Origin: Chordibacter sp038110535
GTDB lineage: Bacteria > Verrucomicrobiota > Verrucomicrobiia > Opitutales > Seribacteraceae
Direction of reading: 5' to 3'
DNA: 64,000 nt
Assembly (NCBI GenBank): GCA_038110535.1
Contig: JAYNJW010000006.1
Location: 12,500 to 76,499, forward strand
Shown: positions 8,825 to 17,837 of the stretch, piece after piece
Numbering within the stretch: the first letter of the stretch is position 1
Layout of the letters: each line of letters starts with the position of its first letter
Notes under the pieces: model-generated
The model's database searches: none
Told to the model about the DNA's origin: nothing
What the model saw: the letters and a program-made list of their open reading frames with translations, nothing else
Program-made: the position numbers and the translations under genes

Positions 8825-11800
8825 TCAAGGAAGCAGAACAGCCAAACTTACCCAGCGGTAAAGAATACTGGAAAAGCTTGGATAGTCTTGCCGAGACTCC
8901 AGGTTTTCAAGACTGGGTTTCGCGTGAGTTTCCTGAAGGTGCTAGTATGCTCGAAAGTGTACAACGTCGTAATTTTGTCAAACTGATGGCTGCCTCTTTT
9001 GGCTTGGCTGGTTTGGGTATTACTGGATGTAGACGTCCAGAGCATACCATCCTTCCTTATGGTAAAAGCCCCGAAGAACTGATTCCTGGAGTTCCTGCCT
9101 ATTATGCTACCTCCCAACCCACCAGTCGTGGATTTCATCCCCTCATTGTAGAAAGTCATCAAGGACGACCAACTAAAGTCGAGGGTAATCCTTCCTACTT
9201 GCCTTATGGTGGAAGTACGGATGTATACTCTCAGGCCAGTGTTCTTGATCTTTACGATCCCGATCGAGCACAGGGGAGTTTTGCTAGGCAAACTCTTAAA
9301 AGCGGAGTAAATCGTTGGAAAAAAGTTTCCACTGAATCTGTACTAGAAGCACTCACTGAAGAGGTAGCCAATGGCAAAGTTGCAGTTTTAGCCAATCGTT
9401 CTCATTCATTGCTTCGCCAGTCTCTTAAGCAGAAGCTCGTTTCTTCTGGCATACACTGGTTCGAGCACGACGCGATAGATTATACTTCAGCCGAAAATAA
9501 ACTAGGTAAAGCTCTTGGTCTCAAAAAGGCATTGCGTGCGGTTCCCGATTTATCTTCGGCCAAAAGGGTTTTATCTTTGGATAGTGATTTCCTTGGAAAC
9601 CGCGAATCCAATGAATTGGCCAATACCAGAGCCTTCATGTCCGGTCGGAAGGTTTTGAAGCCATCGGACGCAAAAAAAATGAACCGGCTTTATATTGCCG
9701 AGTCTGATCTCTCTCGCACTGGTGGGGTCGCAGATCATCGTTTACGGGTTGAATCCTCGCAAATGATTGGGTTTGCCTCCTTGGTTGCATCTGAATTACT
9801 TTCCAAGCTTGGTGGTTCGGACCAATCATTAAAAAAGCACCTTAAAAATCTTTCATCCTTCACACAGGATCAAAAGGAGTGGGCTACTGAAGCAGTTGCT
9901 GATTTACTAGGTAATCCCAAGAAATCTGTTATTTTGGTTGGTGGGCACCTTCCCGCAGAAGTTCAGTTGCTTGCTTACGAAATGAATCGTTTGCTCGGTG
10001 CGATCGGTTCGACGATTAACTACATTGAGGTTGGTCCATCTGCTGATTCTATTCTTTCACTCGAAAGTAAGATAAATGACGGTTCGGTAGAGCGCTTGTT
10101 TGTTCTTGGTGGTAACCCTGTTTATCAAAGCAAAGGTTTTATTAATTGGGAGGTCTTGTCGAAAAAGCTCAAATTTATTGTACGCCTCGGTGGATCAATT
10201 GATGAAAGTTCCCAGATCGCTAATTACCACTTGGGGCAGTCTCATTATCTTGAGTCATGGGACTTGGGTACAACATGGGATCAATCTTCCTTTGTCCCGG
10301 TACAACCTTTAATTGCTCCATTGTTTGATACAATTTCTGAGGCTACCCTCCTGTCACACTTGATTGGAGAAGAGAAAGATGATCATAGTCTTGTTAAAAA
10401 TCTTCACTCTCAATATTCCAATGGCGGAGACTTCAATGATTTCTTGAGGCTCGGAGTTCTAGCAACCAAGCCTGTTGCATTTACTTCATTGGACGCTACC
10501 AAAGCTTTACTTTCTATCAAACCGGGAAAAGTAAAAGCCTCTAAACTTACGGAGGACAATTTGGAAGTTGTTATCATTCCAGACTTTCACGCACACGATG
10601 GTCAGTATGCAAATAATGGATGGATGCAGGAATGCCCGGATCCGATAAGCAAGCTAACATGGGATAATGCACTCCTTATTAGTCCTGTCCTTGCCAAAAT
10701 TTTGGAATCCAAGCATGACGGGCTTGGTCTTCTGCCCAAGCCAACGATGCTCAACAATAGCGGACAAATAGCTCCTGATGCTGCTCATTTTGATGGCGGT
10801 AAGCAAAAAGCACCTGTTGTTACGGTAAAAGTTGGAGATAAGTCCATCACCGCTCCTCTTTATGTTCAGCCTGGTTTAGCTGACTTTACACTTGTGGCAA
10901 CTCTTGGACACGGACGCTCTCATGTTGGGCGCGTAGGGCAGGGCACTGGCTACGATGTCACCCCTCTTCTTACGGGTGAGCCACTTGTGCTTTCAGGTGC
11001 TTCTATTGAGCCTACTGGAAATTTTGAAATCCTTGCGAATGTACAGGAGCACTGGTCGATGGAAGGCCGTGCGATTGTCCGCGAATCCAATGTAGACGAA
11101 TATATCTCTGATCCTGGGTTTGCTTCTCATATGGGAGCTGAATCTCACTCACCTCCAATGTGGGGAAAAGACCAAGGGGCTTCCTTGCAAGAAAAAGCAT
11201 CCTCAACCCCTCGGGGTAATTCCGCTTATGAGCACCCTGACCATACCTATGAAAAATCAGATGTTTTTGGCATTCATCAATGGGGTATGGCCATCGACTT
11301 GAATCAATGCACAGGATGCAGTGCATGTGTGGTTGCCTGTCAAAGTGAGAACAATATTCCAGTAGTGGGAAAAGATCAGGTGCTTCGAGGTCGTGAAATG
11401 CACTGGATCCGTTTGGATCGTTACTTTAGTTCCACAGCCCGTGATGGAGCTGATATACCCTCCGATGTGCAAGTTTCCTTTCAAGGGGTAGCATGTATGC
11501 ATTGTGAAACAGCACCTTGTGAGAGTGTCTGTCCGGTAAATGCAACAGTTCATGACGAAGAAGGCCTTAATGCAATGGCCTATAACCGTTGTGTGGGCAC
11601 CCGATATTGTGCAAACAATTGTCCCTACAAGGTCAGGAGGTTCAACTTCTTTGATTGGAATAAAAGAAAAACCGATGAGCTTTACCAGGGTCCCTTGGGT
11701 GATAAAAATGATTCTCTAGTGGATATGGGCAAAAACCCTGATGTTACTGTGCGTATGCGCGGAGTCATGGAAAAATGCACTTATTGTGTTCAGCGTATTC

Positions 11801-12189
11801 AGGAATCCAAAATTCGCACCAAGGTGAACGCACAGCGTTCTGCCAAGCTTGAGTCGGGAGACGATGGAGCTGGTGTTAAACTTGGGATTAAGGACTTAAA
11901 AGTACCAGACGGGACTATCAAAACCGCTTGTCAACAGGTTTGTCCAAGCGAAGCAATTGTTTTCGGGGACATTAGTGATCCGAAAAGTGAAGTCAGTAAA
12001 CTTAAAAACAATCCAAGAGATTATTCCGTACTTGGATACTTAAATACCCGTCCCCGCACCACTTTTCTTGCCAAAGTCCGCAACCCCAATCCTAAGATGC
12101 CGGACTTTGCCACTACTCCTCATTCCACCCGAGAATACCATGATCGTGCCCATCCTTCGCACCATGGAGATGAACATGGAGCTCATTGA
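8821..12189 (+). CDS. actB: Alternative complex III iron-sulfur subunit ActB
   Basis: ActB is the large periplasmic subunit of alternative complex III. It fuses a molybdopterin-oxidoreductase-like domain, which in this family binds no cofactor, to a ferredoxin-like domain. The 1,122-residue product starts at the ATG overlapping the actA stop. A twin-arginine-type signal is visible (R49-R50 in QRRNFVKLM, hydrophobic stretch, C70). The cluster-binding part begins at C830 with CTGCSACVVAC, then CMHCETAPCESVCP, CVGTRYCANNCP, CTYC and CQQVCPSEA. That pattern fits three 4Fe-4S and one 3Fe-4S cluster. The C-terminal tail is His-rich. Downstream actC begins three bases after the stop. Confidence 0.94.
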   Translation: MIKEAEQPNLPSGKEYWKSLDSLAETPGFQDWVSREFPEGASMLESVQRRNFVKLMAASFGLAGLGITGCRRPEHTILPYGKSPEELIPGVPAYYATSQPTSRGFHPLIVESHQGRPTKVEGNPSYLPYGGSTDVYSQASVLDLYDPDRAQGSFARQTLKSGVNRWKKVSTESVLEALTEEVANGKVAVLANRSHSLLRQSLKQKLVSSGIHWFEHDAIDYTSAENKLGKALGLKKALRAVPDLSSAKRVLSLDSDFLGNRESNELANTRAFMSGRKVLKPSDAKKMNRLYIAESDLSRTGGVADHRLRVESSQMIGFASLVASELLSKLGGSDQSLKKHLKNLSSFTQDQKEWATEAVADLLGNPKKSVILVGGHLPAEVQLLAYEMNRLLGAIGSTINYIEVGPSADSILSLESKINDGSVERLFVLGGNPVYQSKGFINWEVLSKKLKFIVRLGGSIDESSQIANYHLGQSHYLESWDLGTTWDQSSFVPVQPLIAPLFDTISEATLLSHLIGEEKDDHSLVKNLHSQYSNGGDFNDFLRLGVLATKPVAFTSLDATKALLSIKPGKVKASKLTEDNLEVVIIPDFHAHDGQYANNGWMQECPDPISKLTWDNALLISPVLAKILESKHDGLGLLPKPTMLNNSGQIAPDAAHFDGGKQKAPVVTVKVGDKSITAPLYVQPGLADFTLVATLGHGRSHVGRVGQGTGYDVTPLLTGEPLVLSGASIEPTGNFEILANVQEHWSMEGRAIVRESNVDEYISDPGFASHMGAESHSPPMWGKDQGASLQEKASSTPRGNSAYEHPDHTYEKSDVFGIHQWGMAIDLNQCTGCSACVVACQSENNIPVVGKDQVLRGREMHWIRLDRYFSSTARDGADIPSDVQVSFQGVACMHCETAPCESVCPVNATVHDEEGLNAMAYNRCVGTRYCANNCPYKVRRFNFFDWNKRKTDELYQGPLGDKNDSLVDMGKNPDVTVRMRGVMEKCTYCVQRIQESKIRTKVNAQRSAKLESGDDGAGVKLGIKDLKVPDGTIKTACQQVCPSEAIVFGDISDPKSEVSKLKNNPRDYSVLGYLNTRPRTTFLAKVRNPNPKMPDFATTPHSTREYHDRAHPSHHGDEHGAH

Positions 12190-12192
12190 TTT

Positions 12193-13599
12193 ATGTCTGC
12201 TGTAAAAGAAGTCGAAGAGCATGAGATCCTAAAAAAGGTCGATCCAGCACCTTGGAAAGAGGTGCCTCTCGTACTCAACAACAGGAGTTACAAATGGGTG
12301 ACCGACAAAATTTGTGGGATTGTAGAGGCCAAGACACCTACTTGGTGGTGGTGGTGTTTTATCACCGCCATGTGCATTGCAAGCTTTACCGGAATGGGTC
12401 TTTTTTATCTCGTTTCCACTGGGGTAGGCGTATGGGGAAACAATAACCCCGTGAATTGGGGTTGGGCGATTGTTAATTTCGTTTTTTGGATTGGAATCGG
12501 GCATGCAGGAACTTTAATTTCTGCAATTCTTTGCCTCCTTAAGCAAAAATGGAGGACCTCGATCAATCGTGGTTCTGAAGCCATGACCGTGTTTGCGGTG
12601 ATGTGTGCTGGAATATTTCCCTTGTTTCATGTCGGTCGGGTATGGTTTGCCTGGTGGCTTTTCCCTCTCCCCAATGCCAATGCGATTTGGCCTCAGTTCC
12701 GCAGTCCCTTGGAATGGGATGTGTTTGCTGTTTCCACTTATTTTACAGTTTCTGTTCTCTTCTGGTACATGGGTATGATACCTGATCTTGCCGTGCTTCG
12801 TGACCGTGCTACCGAGACATGGAGGAAATACTTTTATGGATTCTTTGCGATGGGTTGGAGGAATGCCAACAACCATTGGAGAAATTTCGAAATGGCCTAC
12901 CTGTTACTTGCTGGTTTGTCCACTCCGCTCGTGCTATCTGTTCATACCATTGTGTCCTTTGACTTTGCTGTGGCAAACCTTCCTGGTTGGCACACAACTA
13001 TATTCCCGCCTTACTTTGTTGCAGGTGCAATTTTCTCTGGTTTTGGCATGGTGCTGACCCTGCTTCTTCCCTTGCGTGCAGTTTACGGTTTGCACGACTT
13101 GATTACACAGAAGCATATCGACAATATGTGCATGATCACCCTAGCCACCGGCAGTATGGTAGGTTATGCCTATTCGATGGAGTTCTTTATCGCTTGGTAC
13201 GGTGCAAATTCCTATGAGGGTTTTGCCTTTATCAACCGAGCATTTGGAAATTACTGGTGGAGCTATTGGATCATGGTTTCATGCAATGTGATTTGCCCAC
13301 AGCTGTTCTGGTTCAAAAAAATCCGTGAAAATATACCGTTGGTTTGGATTATTTCCATCTTTGTCAATGTGGGGATGTGGTTTGAAAGGTTTGTCATTGC
13401 AAATACCACCCTTTCTCGTGACTTTCTTCCATCTTCTTGGGGATATTATTCGCCCACCGTGGTCGATATTTTCACATTTTTTGGCACTTTCGGATTCTTT
13501 TCCGTACTCTTTCTTCTCTTCCTTCGCTTTCTTCCCCTCATGCCAATGTGCGAGGTCAAATCAGTTATGCCTCAAGCCGACCCTCATGCTGATCATTAA
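12193..13599 (+). CDS. actC: Alternative complex III quinol-binding membrane subunit ActC
   Basis: ActC is the NrfD/PsrC-type integral membrane subunit that forms the menaquinol oxidation site next to ActB. The 468-residue product shows about ten hydrophobic segments after a polar N terminus and typical motifs such as GIGHAGTLISAILCL and FPLFHVGRVWFAWW. It ends with a short hydrophilic tail. It lies between actB and actD with two- to three-base gaps, the standard order. No Shine-Dalgarno-like sequence precedes the ATG at 12193. Confidence 0.94.
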   Translation: MSAVKEVEEHEILKKVDPAPWKEVPLVLNNRSYKWVTDKICGIVEAKTPTWWWWCFITAMCIASFTGMGLFYLVSTGVGVWGNNNPVNWGWAIVNFVFWIGIGHAGTLISAILCLLKQKWRTSINRGSEAMTVFAVMCAGIFPLFHVGRVWFAWWLFPLPNANAIWPQFRSPLEWDVFAVSTYFTVSVLFWYMGMIPDLAVLRDRATETWRKYFYGFFAMGWRNANNHWRNFEMAYLLLAGLSTPLVLSVHTIVSFDFAVANLPGWHTTIFPPYFVAGAIFSGFGMVLTLLLPLRAVYGLHDLITQKHIDNMCMITLATGSMVGYAYSMEFFIAWYGANSYEGFAFINRAFGNYWWSYWIMVSCNVICPQLFWFKKIRENIPLVWIISIFVNVGMWFERFVIANTTLSRDFLPSSWGYYSPTVVDIFTFFGTFGFFSVLFLLFLRFLPLMPMCEVKSVMPQADPHADH

Positions 13600-13601
13600 T
13601 A

Positions 13602-14153
13602 ATGAGTGATATCATGGACATCAAATATGCGGCTGCAGCAACTTTCTCTTCTGCTAAGGATTTATATCATGCTGCTGGCAGGGTTAAAGAAGAGGGTTAT
13701 TCCAAATGGGAGTGCTTTTCTCCCATCCCGGTGCATGGATTAGATGCCCAAATGGGATATCCCCGTTCCAAAGTGCCTCGTTTCACCCTCGCTGGTGGAG
13801 TAACCGGTTTCTTCACCGGTATGCTCATTGTCTGGTTCATGAATGAATTTGATTATCCTCTGATCGTTGGGGGAAAGCCTTTTTTCAGTCCGATATACCC
13901 TTTCCCGGTTTTTTATGAATTGACTATTCTCTTTGCAGCATTCGGCACCCTCTTTGGAATGTTTTTTCTGAATCGTCTCCCCCGGCACAACCATCCTGTC
14001 TTCGAGCATCCAGACTTTGGAAGAACTGGTGATGATAAATACATGATTGTGATTGAAGTGGAAGATCCCAAGTTTGATGACGATCAAACCATTGAGTTCC
14101 TGCAAAGCGTTGGTGGTGAATCCGTTCAAATAATTCGTGAACCAATCGAGTAA
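13602..14153 (+). CDS. actD: Alternative complex III subunit ActD (DUF3341)
   Basis: ActD is a small membrane subunit of alternative complex III carrying the DUF3341 domain. The 183-residue protein has the family N-terminal region (CFSPIPVHGLD, about residues 38-48) and two membrane segments at about 64-82 and 103-122. A cytoplasmic C-terminal part contains HPVFEHPDFGR and DKYMIVIEVEDPKFD. Its exact function in the complex is thought to be structural. It follows actC directly and overlaps actE by 17 bases. Confidence 0.93.
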   Translation: MSDIMDIKYAAAATFSSAKDLYHAAGRVKEEGYSKWECFSPIPVHGLDAQMGYPRSKVPRFTLAGGVTGFFTGMLIVWFMNEFDYPLIVGGKPFFSPIYPFPVFYELTILFAAFGTLFGMFFLNRLPRHNHPVFEHPDFGRTGDDKYMIVIEVEDPKFDDDQTIEFLQSVGGESVQIIREPIE

Positions 14154-14823
14154 TTTTGTGAGATACTTTATTCCATTGTTTGTCATTTTGATCGTAACTA
14201 TCATTTCGATTCTTGGTTTTCGCGGAGATCGATCCAAAAATACCCCGATCGAGGTATTTCCTGACATGGACCGACAAGCCAAATTTAAGGCACAAACCGC
14301 CAATCCTCGTTTTGCGGATGGCAGTGCGGATCGCTTGCCTGTTCCTGGTGCTGTTTTGCGAGGCACTGCCCTCGATTCTCTCAATGTTTTCTCTCCACAA
14401 CCGCAATACCGTTCCAGTTCATTCCTTACTGGCAAACTACCCCAGGGCGATTGGGTCAAAAAGGTTCCATCCGAGATTGGTTTAAACATGAAAACAATGC
14501 GCTTGGGTAAAGAAAAATATGATATTCATTGTTCGGTTTGTCATGGTGACTATGGGAACGGTCTTGGTGTAACCGCTCAATTTGGGCTAAACCCAAGAAA
14601 TCTTTCCGATCCATCCCAGTCAGGAACTTATCTGGAAACCGCAGCCCCTTGGACGGATGGACAACTTTACCATGCAATATCCAATGGTTCAGCTTCTGGA
14701 ATTATGCTTGGTTTGAAGGATCGCCTTTCACCCGAAGAACGATGGTCCATCGTGCTCTATCTTCGAGCCTTACAGAATTATGTTGGCACAGCCACTTTAG
14801 CAGCGAAAGGGCAGGGATCATGA
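14137..14823 (+). CDS. actE: Alternative complex III monoheme cytochrome ActE
   Basis: ActE is the monoheme c-type cytochrome subunit of alternative complex III and passes electrons onward from ActA. The 228-residue protein has one N-terminal membrane segment (about residues 9-26) and one heme site, CSVCH, near residue 132. A likely methionine ligand lies in SGIMLGLKDRLS. The start given is GTG at 14137, inside the end of actD; a second GTG at 14158, just after the actD stop, is an equally plausible start. It overlaps actF by four bases. Confidence 0.9.
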   Translation: MNQSSNFVRYFIPLFVILIVTIISILGFRGDRSKNTPIEVFPDMDRQAKFKAQTANPRFADGSADRLPVPGAVLRGTALDSLNVFSPQPQYRSSSFLTGKLPQGDWVKKVPSEIGLNMKTMRLGKEKYDIHCSVCHGDYGNGLGVTAQFGLNPRNLSDPSQSGTYLETAAPWTDGQLYHAISNGSASGIMLGLKDRLSPEERWSIVLYLRALQNYVGTATLAAKGQGS

Positions 14824-16124
14824 CGGAAGATTTTTCTACTCAGGTACAATCCCAGAGCAGTGCTTCGACCAAGCTGATAGCAGGTGCAATCCTTGGTTTG
14901 GGCGGCGGACTAGTTGGCCTTTTTCAAGGGCTTCAATCTGGTGATAAAGCTCCTTTTCTCGGATGGTTGTGGGGTTGCTCCTTTTGGCTGAGTATAGCTA
15001 TTGGCATGCTCATGCTGATTATGATCTTTCGTGTTTTTAATTCCCGGTGGAGTCCCATTGTTCGGCGACAACAGGAGCACGGAATCTCCGCATTTCCTTG
15101 GCTTGCACTTTGTTTTCTGCCACTCCTTCTTGTTACTTGGTTTGGAAAAGATCAGGCTGGAATTCTTTGGTCCTGGGTTGATCCATCCAGTCCAACCATT
15201 GAAGTAAGCAGTGTCATTTCAGTGGAAGAGGATGTGCTTCATCAGAAAAAAGCAGGTTATTTAAATCTTAATTTCTTCACCCTTCGACTGATCGCATATT
15301 TTGGTATCTTTTGTGGGTTAAGCTATTGGTTGAGAAAAGTCTCCTTTTCTCAAGATCAAGATGGTGATCCTAACTGGACCCGTCTAGGATCCAAGGTATC
15401 TGCGATTGGTATTCCTGCGGCTGCTCTCTCTCTTACATTTGGTGCCTTTGATTTGTTCATGAGCTTAGAGTACCAATGGTTTTCCACCATGTACGGTGTA
15501 TGGTTTTTTGCATCTGGCATGCGGGCAGCTTTAGCGGTAACAATTTTGCTTTGCCTCTATCTAGTCTCCCGAGGTTCTCTCAAGGGACTATTCAACCAGG
15601 CCCACCAATACGATTTAGCCTGTCTTTCTCTCGCTTTTACTGTTTTTTGGGCCTACATAAGTTTCTCCCAATATTTCCTGATTTACAGTGCTAATATTCC
15701 CGAAGAGACTTTTTGGTTTACCATTCGTGAAATCGATCCCAATACGGGTGTTCGTTCGGGTTGGTTTTGGGTAAGCATGGGCCTAATATTTGGACACTTT
15801 TTCTTTCCTTTTCTCTACCTGCTTTTTTACCGGAACAAAGTGGATGCACCTAAACTGATCTTTATCGTTTGTTGGATTCTTGCCTTCCACTTGCTTGACC
15901 TTTACTGGAACATTATCCCAGGGCGCGAAATTGTTCCCGGTGCCTTTGTCGGATACGAAGCTAGACCGGTTATCGGGTCTCATTTGTTGTGGGGGCTGTT
16001 CTCTTTGGTGGGAGTAGGTTGTTTGTGTGCGTGGGCGGTCATGAGAAGTTTTCAATCTGGCTTAGCTGAAATTATTCCGATTCGCGATCCCCGCATTCGT
16101 GAATCCATTCATCATCATGAGTGA
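14820..16124 (+). CDS. actF: Alternative complex III membrane subunit ActF
   Basis: ActF is the second large membrane subunit of alternative complex III, distantly related to ActC. The 434-residue product begins at the ATG overlapping the actE stop and shows about ten hydrophobic segments. Recognisable stretches include GAFDLFMSLEYQWFSTMYG and CLSLAFTVFWAYISFSQYF, which are typical of this family. The C-terminal end is His-rich (SIHHHE). It overlaps the next small membrane-protein gene by eight bases (ATGAGTGA), so translational coupling is likely. Confidence 0.93.
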   Translation: MTEDFSTQVQSQSSASTKLIAGAILGLGGGLVGLFQGLQSGDKAPFLGWLWGCSFWLSIAIGMLMLIMIFRVFNSRWSPIVRRQQEHGISAFPWLALCFLPLLLVTWFGKDQAGILWSWVDPSSPTIEVSSVISVEEDVLHQKKAGYLNLNFFTLRLIAYFGIFCGLSYWLRKVSFSQDQDGDPNWTRLGSKVSAIGIPAAALSLTFGAFDLFMSLEYQWFSTMYGVWFFASGMRAALAVTILLCLYLVSRGSLKGLFNQAHQYDLACLSLAFTVFWAYISFSQYFLIYSANIPEETFWFTIREIDPNTGVRSGWFWVSMGLIFGHFFFPFLYLLFYRNKVDAPKLIFIVCWILAFHLLDLYWNIIPGREIVPGAFVGYEARPVIGSHLLWGLFSLVGVGCLCAWAVMRSFQSGLAEIIPIRDPRIRESIHHHE

Positions 16125-16428
16125 TCCTAGCAACCAACGGGCGGACGGGTGCAGCGTCTTTTTTACTTTTCTGATGTTAGCTTTGTTGCTTTCCGGTTTC
16201 TACCTGGTTCAACATATCTTTGAGCCAGAAACGCCCCCACCTGTTACCGAAGCAGTCGATTCTGCTCGCCGGGCCAAAGCACAGGCTCATCGCGAACAAA
16301 ATGATCGCTTTATTTCCAATGTTGATCAGTTCCACACCGATAGAAATTCCACTTTGGAAAGTTCAATGAATGAGGTGCTCAAGAATTACAGAACCTCGTC
16401 GCAAGCTAATTCATCACAATCCAACTAG
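16117..16428 (+). CDS. Small single-span membrane protein in the act operon
   Basis: A 103-residue protein of unknown function. Residues about 14-33 form one membrane helix, followed by a proline-rich linker (EPETPPPV) and a polar, probably helical C-terminal part rich in Arg, Gln, Asn and Ser. It has no cysteines or histidines arranged for metal or heme binding. Its position between actF and the CcoN-like gene suggests an assembly or linking subunit for the respiratory complex, in the place where CcoQ-like small subunits may occur; this is inference from context. The ATG at 16117 overlaps the actF stop. Confidence 0.7.
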   Translation: MSDPSNQRADGCSVFFTFLMLALLLSGFYLVQHIFEPETPPPVTEAVDSARRAKAQAHREQNDRFISNVDQFHTDRNSTLESSMNEVLKNYRTSSQANSSQSN

Positions 16429-16433
16429 CTCGT

Positions 16434-17837
16434 ATGTCAGAAGATTCCCCAGATCAAATCATAGACCGTTCCGCTAAACTGGTGTTCTCTTTCTTTCTTT
16501 CATCAGCCGGTATGTGGTTACTCATCGCTGCCCTGTTCGCTTATTTGGCTGCCACCAAGTTGACCGATCCTTTTTTTCTGTCCACCTGTGAGTTTTTGAC
16601 CTACGGGAAAATCAAAGTAACCCAAGCAAATGCATTTGTGTACGGCTGGGGCGGCAATGCAATTTTTGCAGTCACGATTTGGATTCTGGCTCGCCTGTCC
16701 CAGGCCGAAGTAAGAGGGTCTGTATTTCTCATTTTTGCAGGTATTATTTGGAATCTTGCGATTACCTTTGGTTTATTGGGTATTCTTGATGGTCACATGA
16801 GTGGTCACGAAATGCTTGAAATGCCCACTGAAGTATGGCCGGCCATGCTTATTTCCTACCTGATTATTACTTTTCTTGTACTTGTAATCCACCGTTCTCG
16901 TCAAATTCGCGAGACAATCGCTCCTCAATGGTTTATTCTTGCTGCCCTTCTTTGGTTTCCTGCACTTTTTCTCATAGCTTGGCATGGTTTGGAAATTAAT
17001 CCTGCTCGGGGAACCTTACAGTCTGTCCTTTCGATGTGGTATGGCCAAAGTCTTGTTTGGCTATGGTTAACTCCCGTGGCACTCGGTGCCGCTTATTATT
17101 TGCTTCCTGCAATCCTTGGAAGAACAATTGATAAGTATTACCTGGCAATTTTCGGGTTCTGGTGTATTGCCGCCCTTGCCCCATGGTCTGTCGTTCATCA
17201 CCTTGAGGGTGGGCCTGTACCGATGTGGATTCCTGCGATCGGTACAGTTATGAGCATAGCTATGGTTTTTCCCATTGCTGTGGCTTCGACCAATTTTCAT
17301 GCTACCGCATTTTTGGACATTGGTAAGGTTTGGGATAGTCTGCCCCTTCGGTTTGTCATTTTTGGCACTTTGTCATACACAGTATCCAGTTACATCGGTG
17401 TGGTCTTTTCTTTGCCTGCAGTGGCTAAGATTACCCAATTCACAATCATTAACGAATTTCATTTCAATCAACGAGTGTACGGTTTTTTTAGTATGATCAT
17501 TTTCGGTGCTGTGTATTTTGCGCTTCCTCGAATCACTGGTCGCGAAATTCCGGTAGGTGCTAAATCCTTTCACTTTTGGACATCAACATTCGGTGTCTTA
17601 CTCCTTTTGTTAGCTTATTTAATTGGTGGTCTTACTCATGGCGTTCTTGCCGGTCAGCCCAGTTTAGCATGGTCTTCATCGGTTATTCAGTCGGTCCAAC
17701 CCTACTTTTGGATCACCAAGATTGCATTTGCCATACTTGCATTTTCCCAACTCGTATTTGTGGTAAATGTTTGGAGAGTAATTTTCCCCAATCCATTGGC
17801 TTGTTGGTTTGGTGGTGACAAGGAGGTGAGTGCATGA
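16434..17837 (+). CDS. Divergent CcoN-like heme-copper oxidase subunit I
   Basis: A 467-residue, roughly twelve-helix protein that aligns without gaps to cbb3 oxidase subunit I (CcoN) in the stretch from MWYGQ to PAIG. Key residues differ from the functional enzyme. The low-spin heme ligand expected in GRLRPLHTNA is Q64 (KIKVTQANA). The CuB histidine of WYGHNAV is Q205. The cross-linking tyrosine position is A249. H255-H256, the other two CuB histidines, and H343, the high-spin heme ligand, are kept. The second low-spin ligand is N345 (HFN instead of HVH). It is therefore probably not a conventional oxygen reductase. The alignment is by eye from remembered CcoN sequences. It overlaps the next cytochrome gene by four bases. 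Confidence 0.82.
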   Translation: MSEDSPDQIIDRSAKLVFSFFLSSAGMWLLIAALFAYLAATKLTDPFFLSTCEFLTYGKIKVTQANAFVYGWGGNAIFAVTIWILARLSQAEVRGSVFLIFAGIIWNLAITFGLLGILDGHMSGHEMLEMPTEVWPAMLISYLIITFLVLVIHRSRQIRETIAPQWFILAALLWFPALFLIAWHGLEINPARGTLQSVLSMWYGQSLVWLWLTPVALGAAYYLLPAILGRTIDKYYLAIFGFWCIAALAPWSVVHHLEGGPVPMWIPAIGTVMSIAMVFPIAVASTNFHATAFLDIGKVWDSLPLRFVIFGTLSYTVSSYIGVVFSLPAVAKITQFTIINEFHFNQRVYGFFSMIIFGAVYFALPRITGREIPVGAKSFHFWTSTFGVLLLLLAYLIGGLTHGVLAGQPSLAWSSSVIQSVQPYFWITKIAFAILAFSQLVFVVNVWRVIFPNPLACWFGGDKEVSA

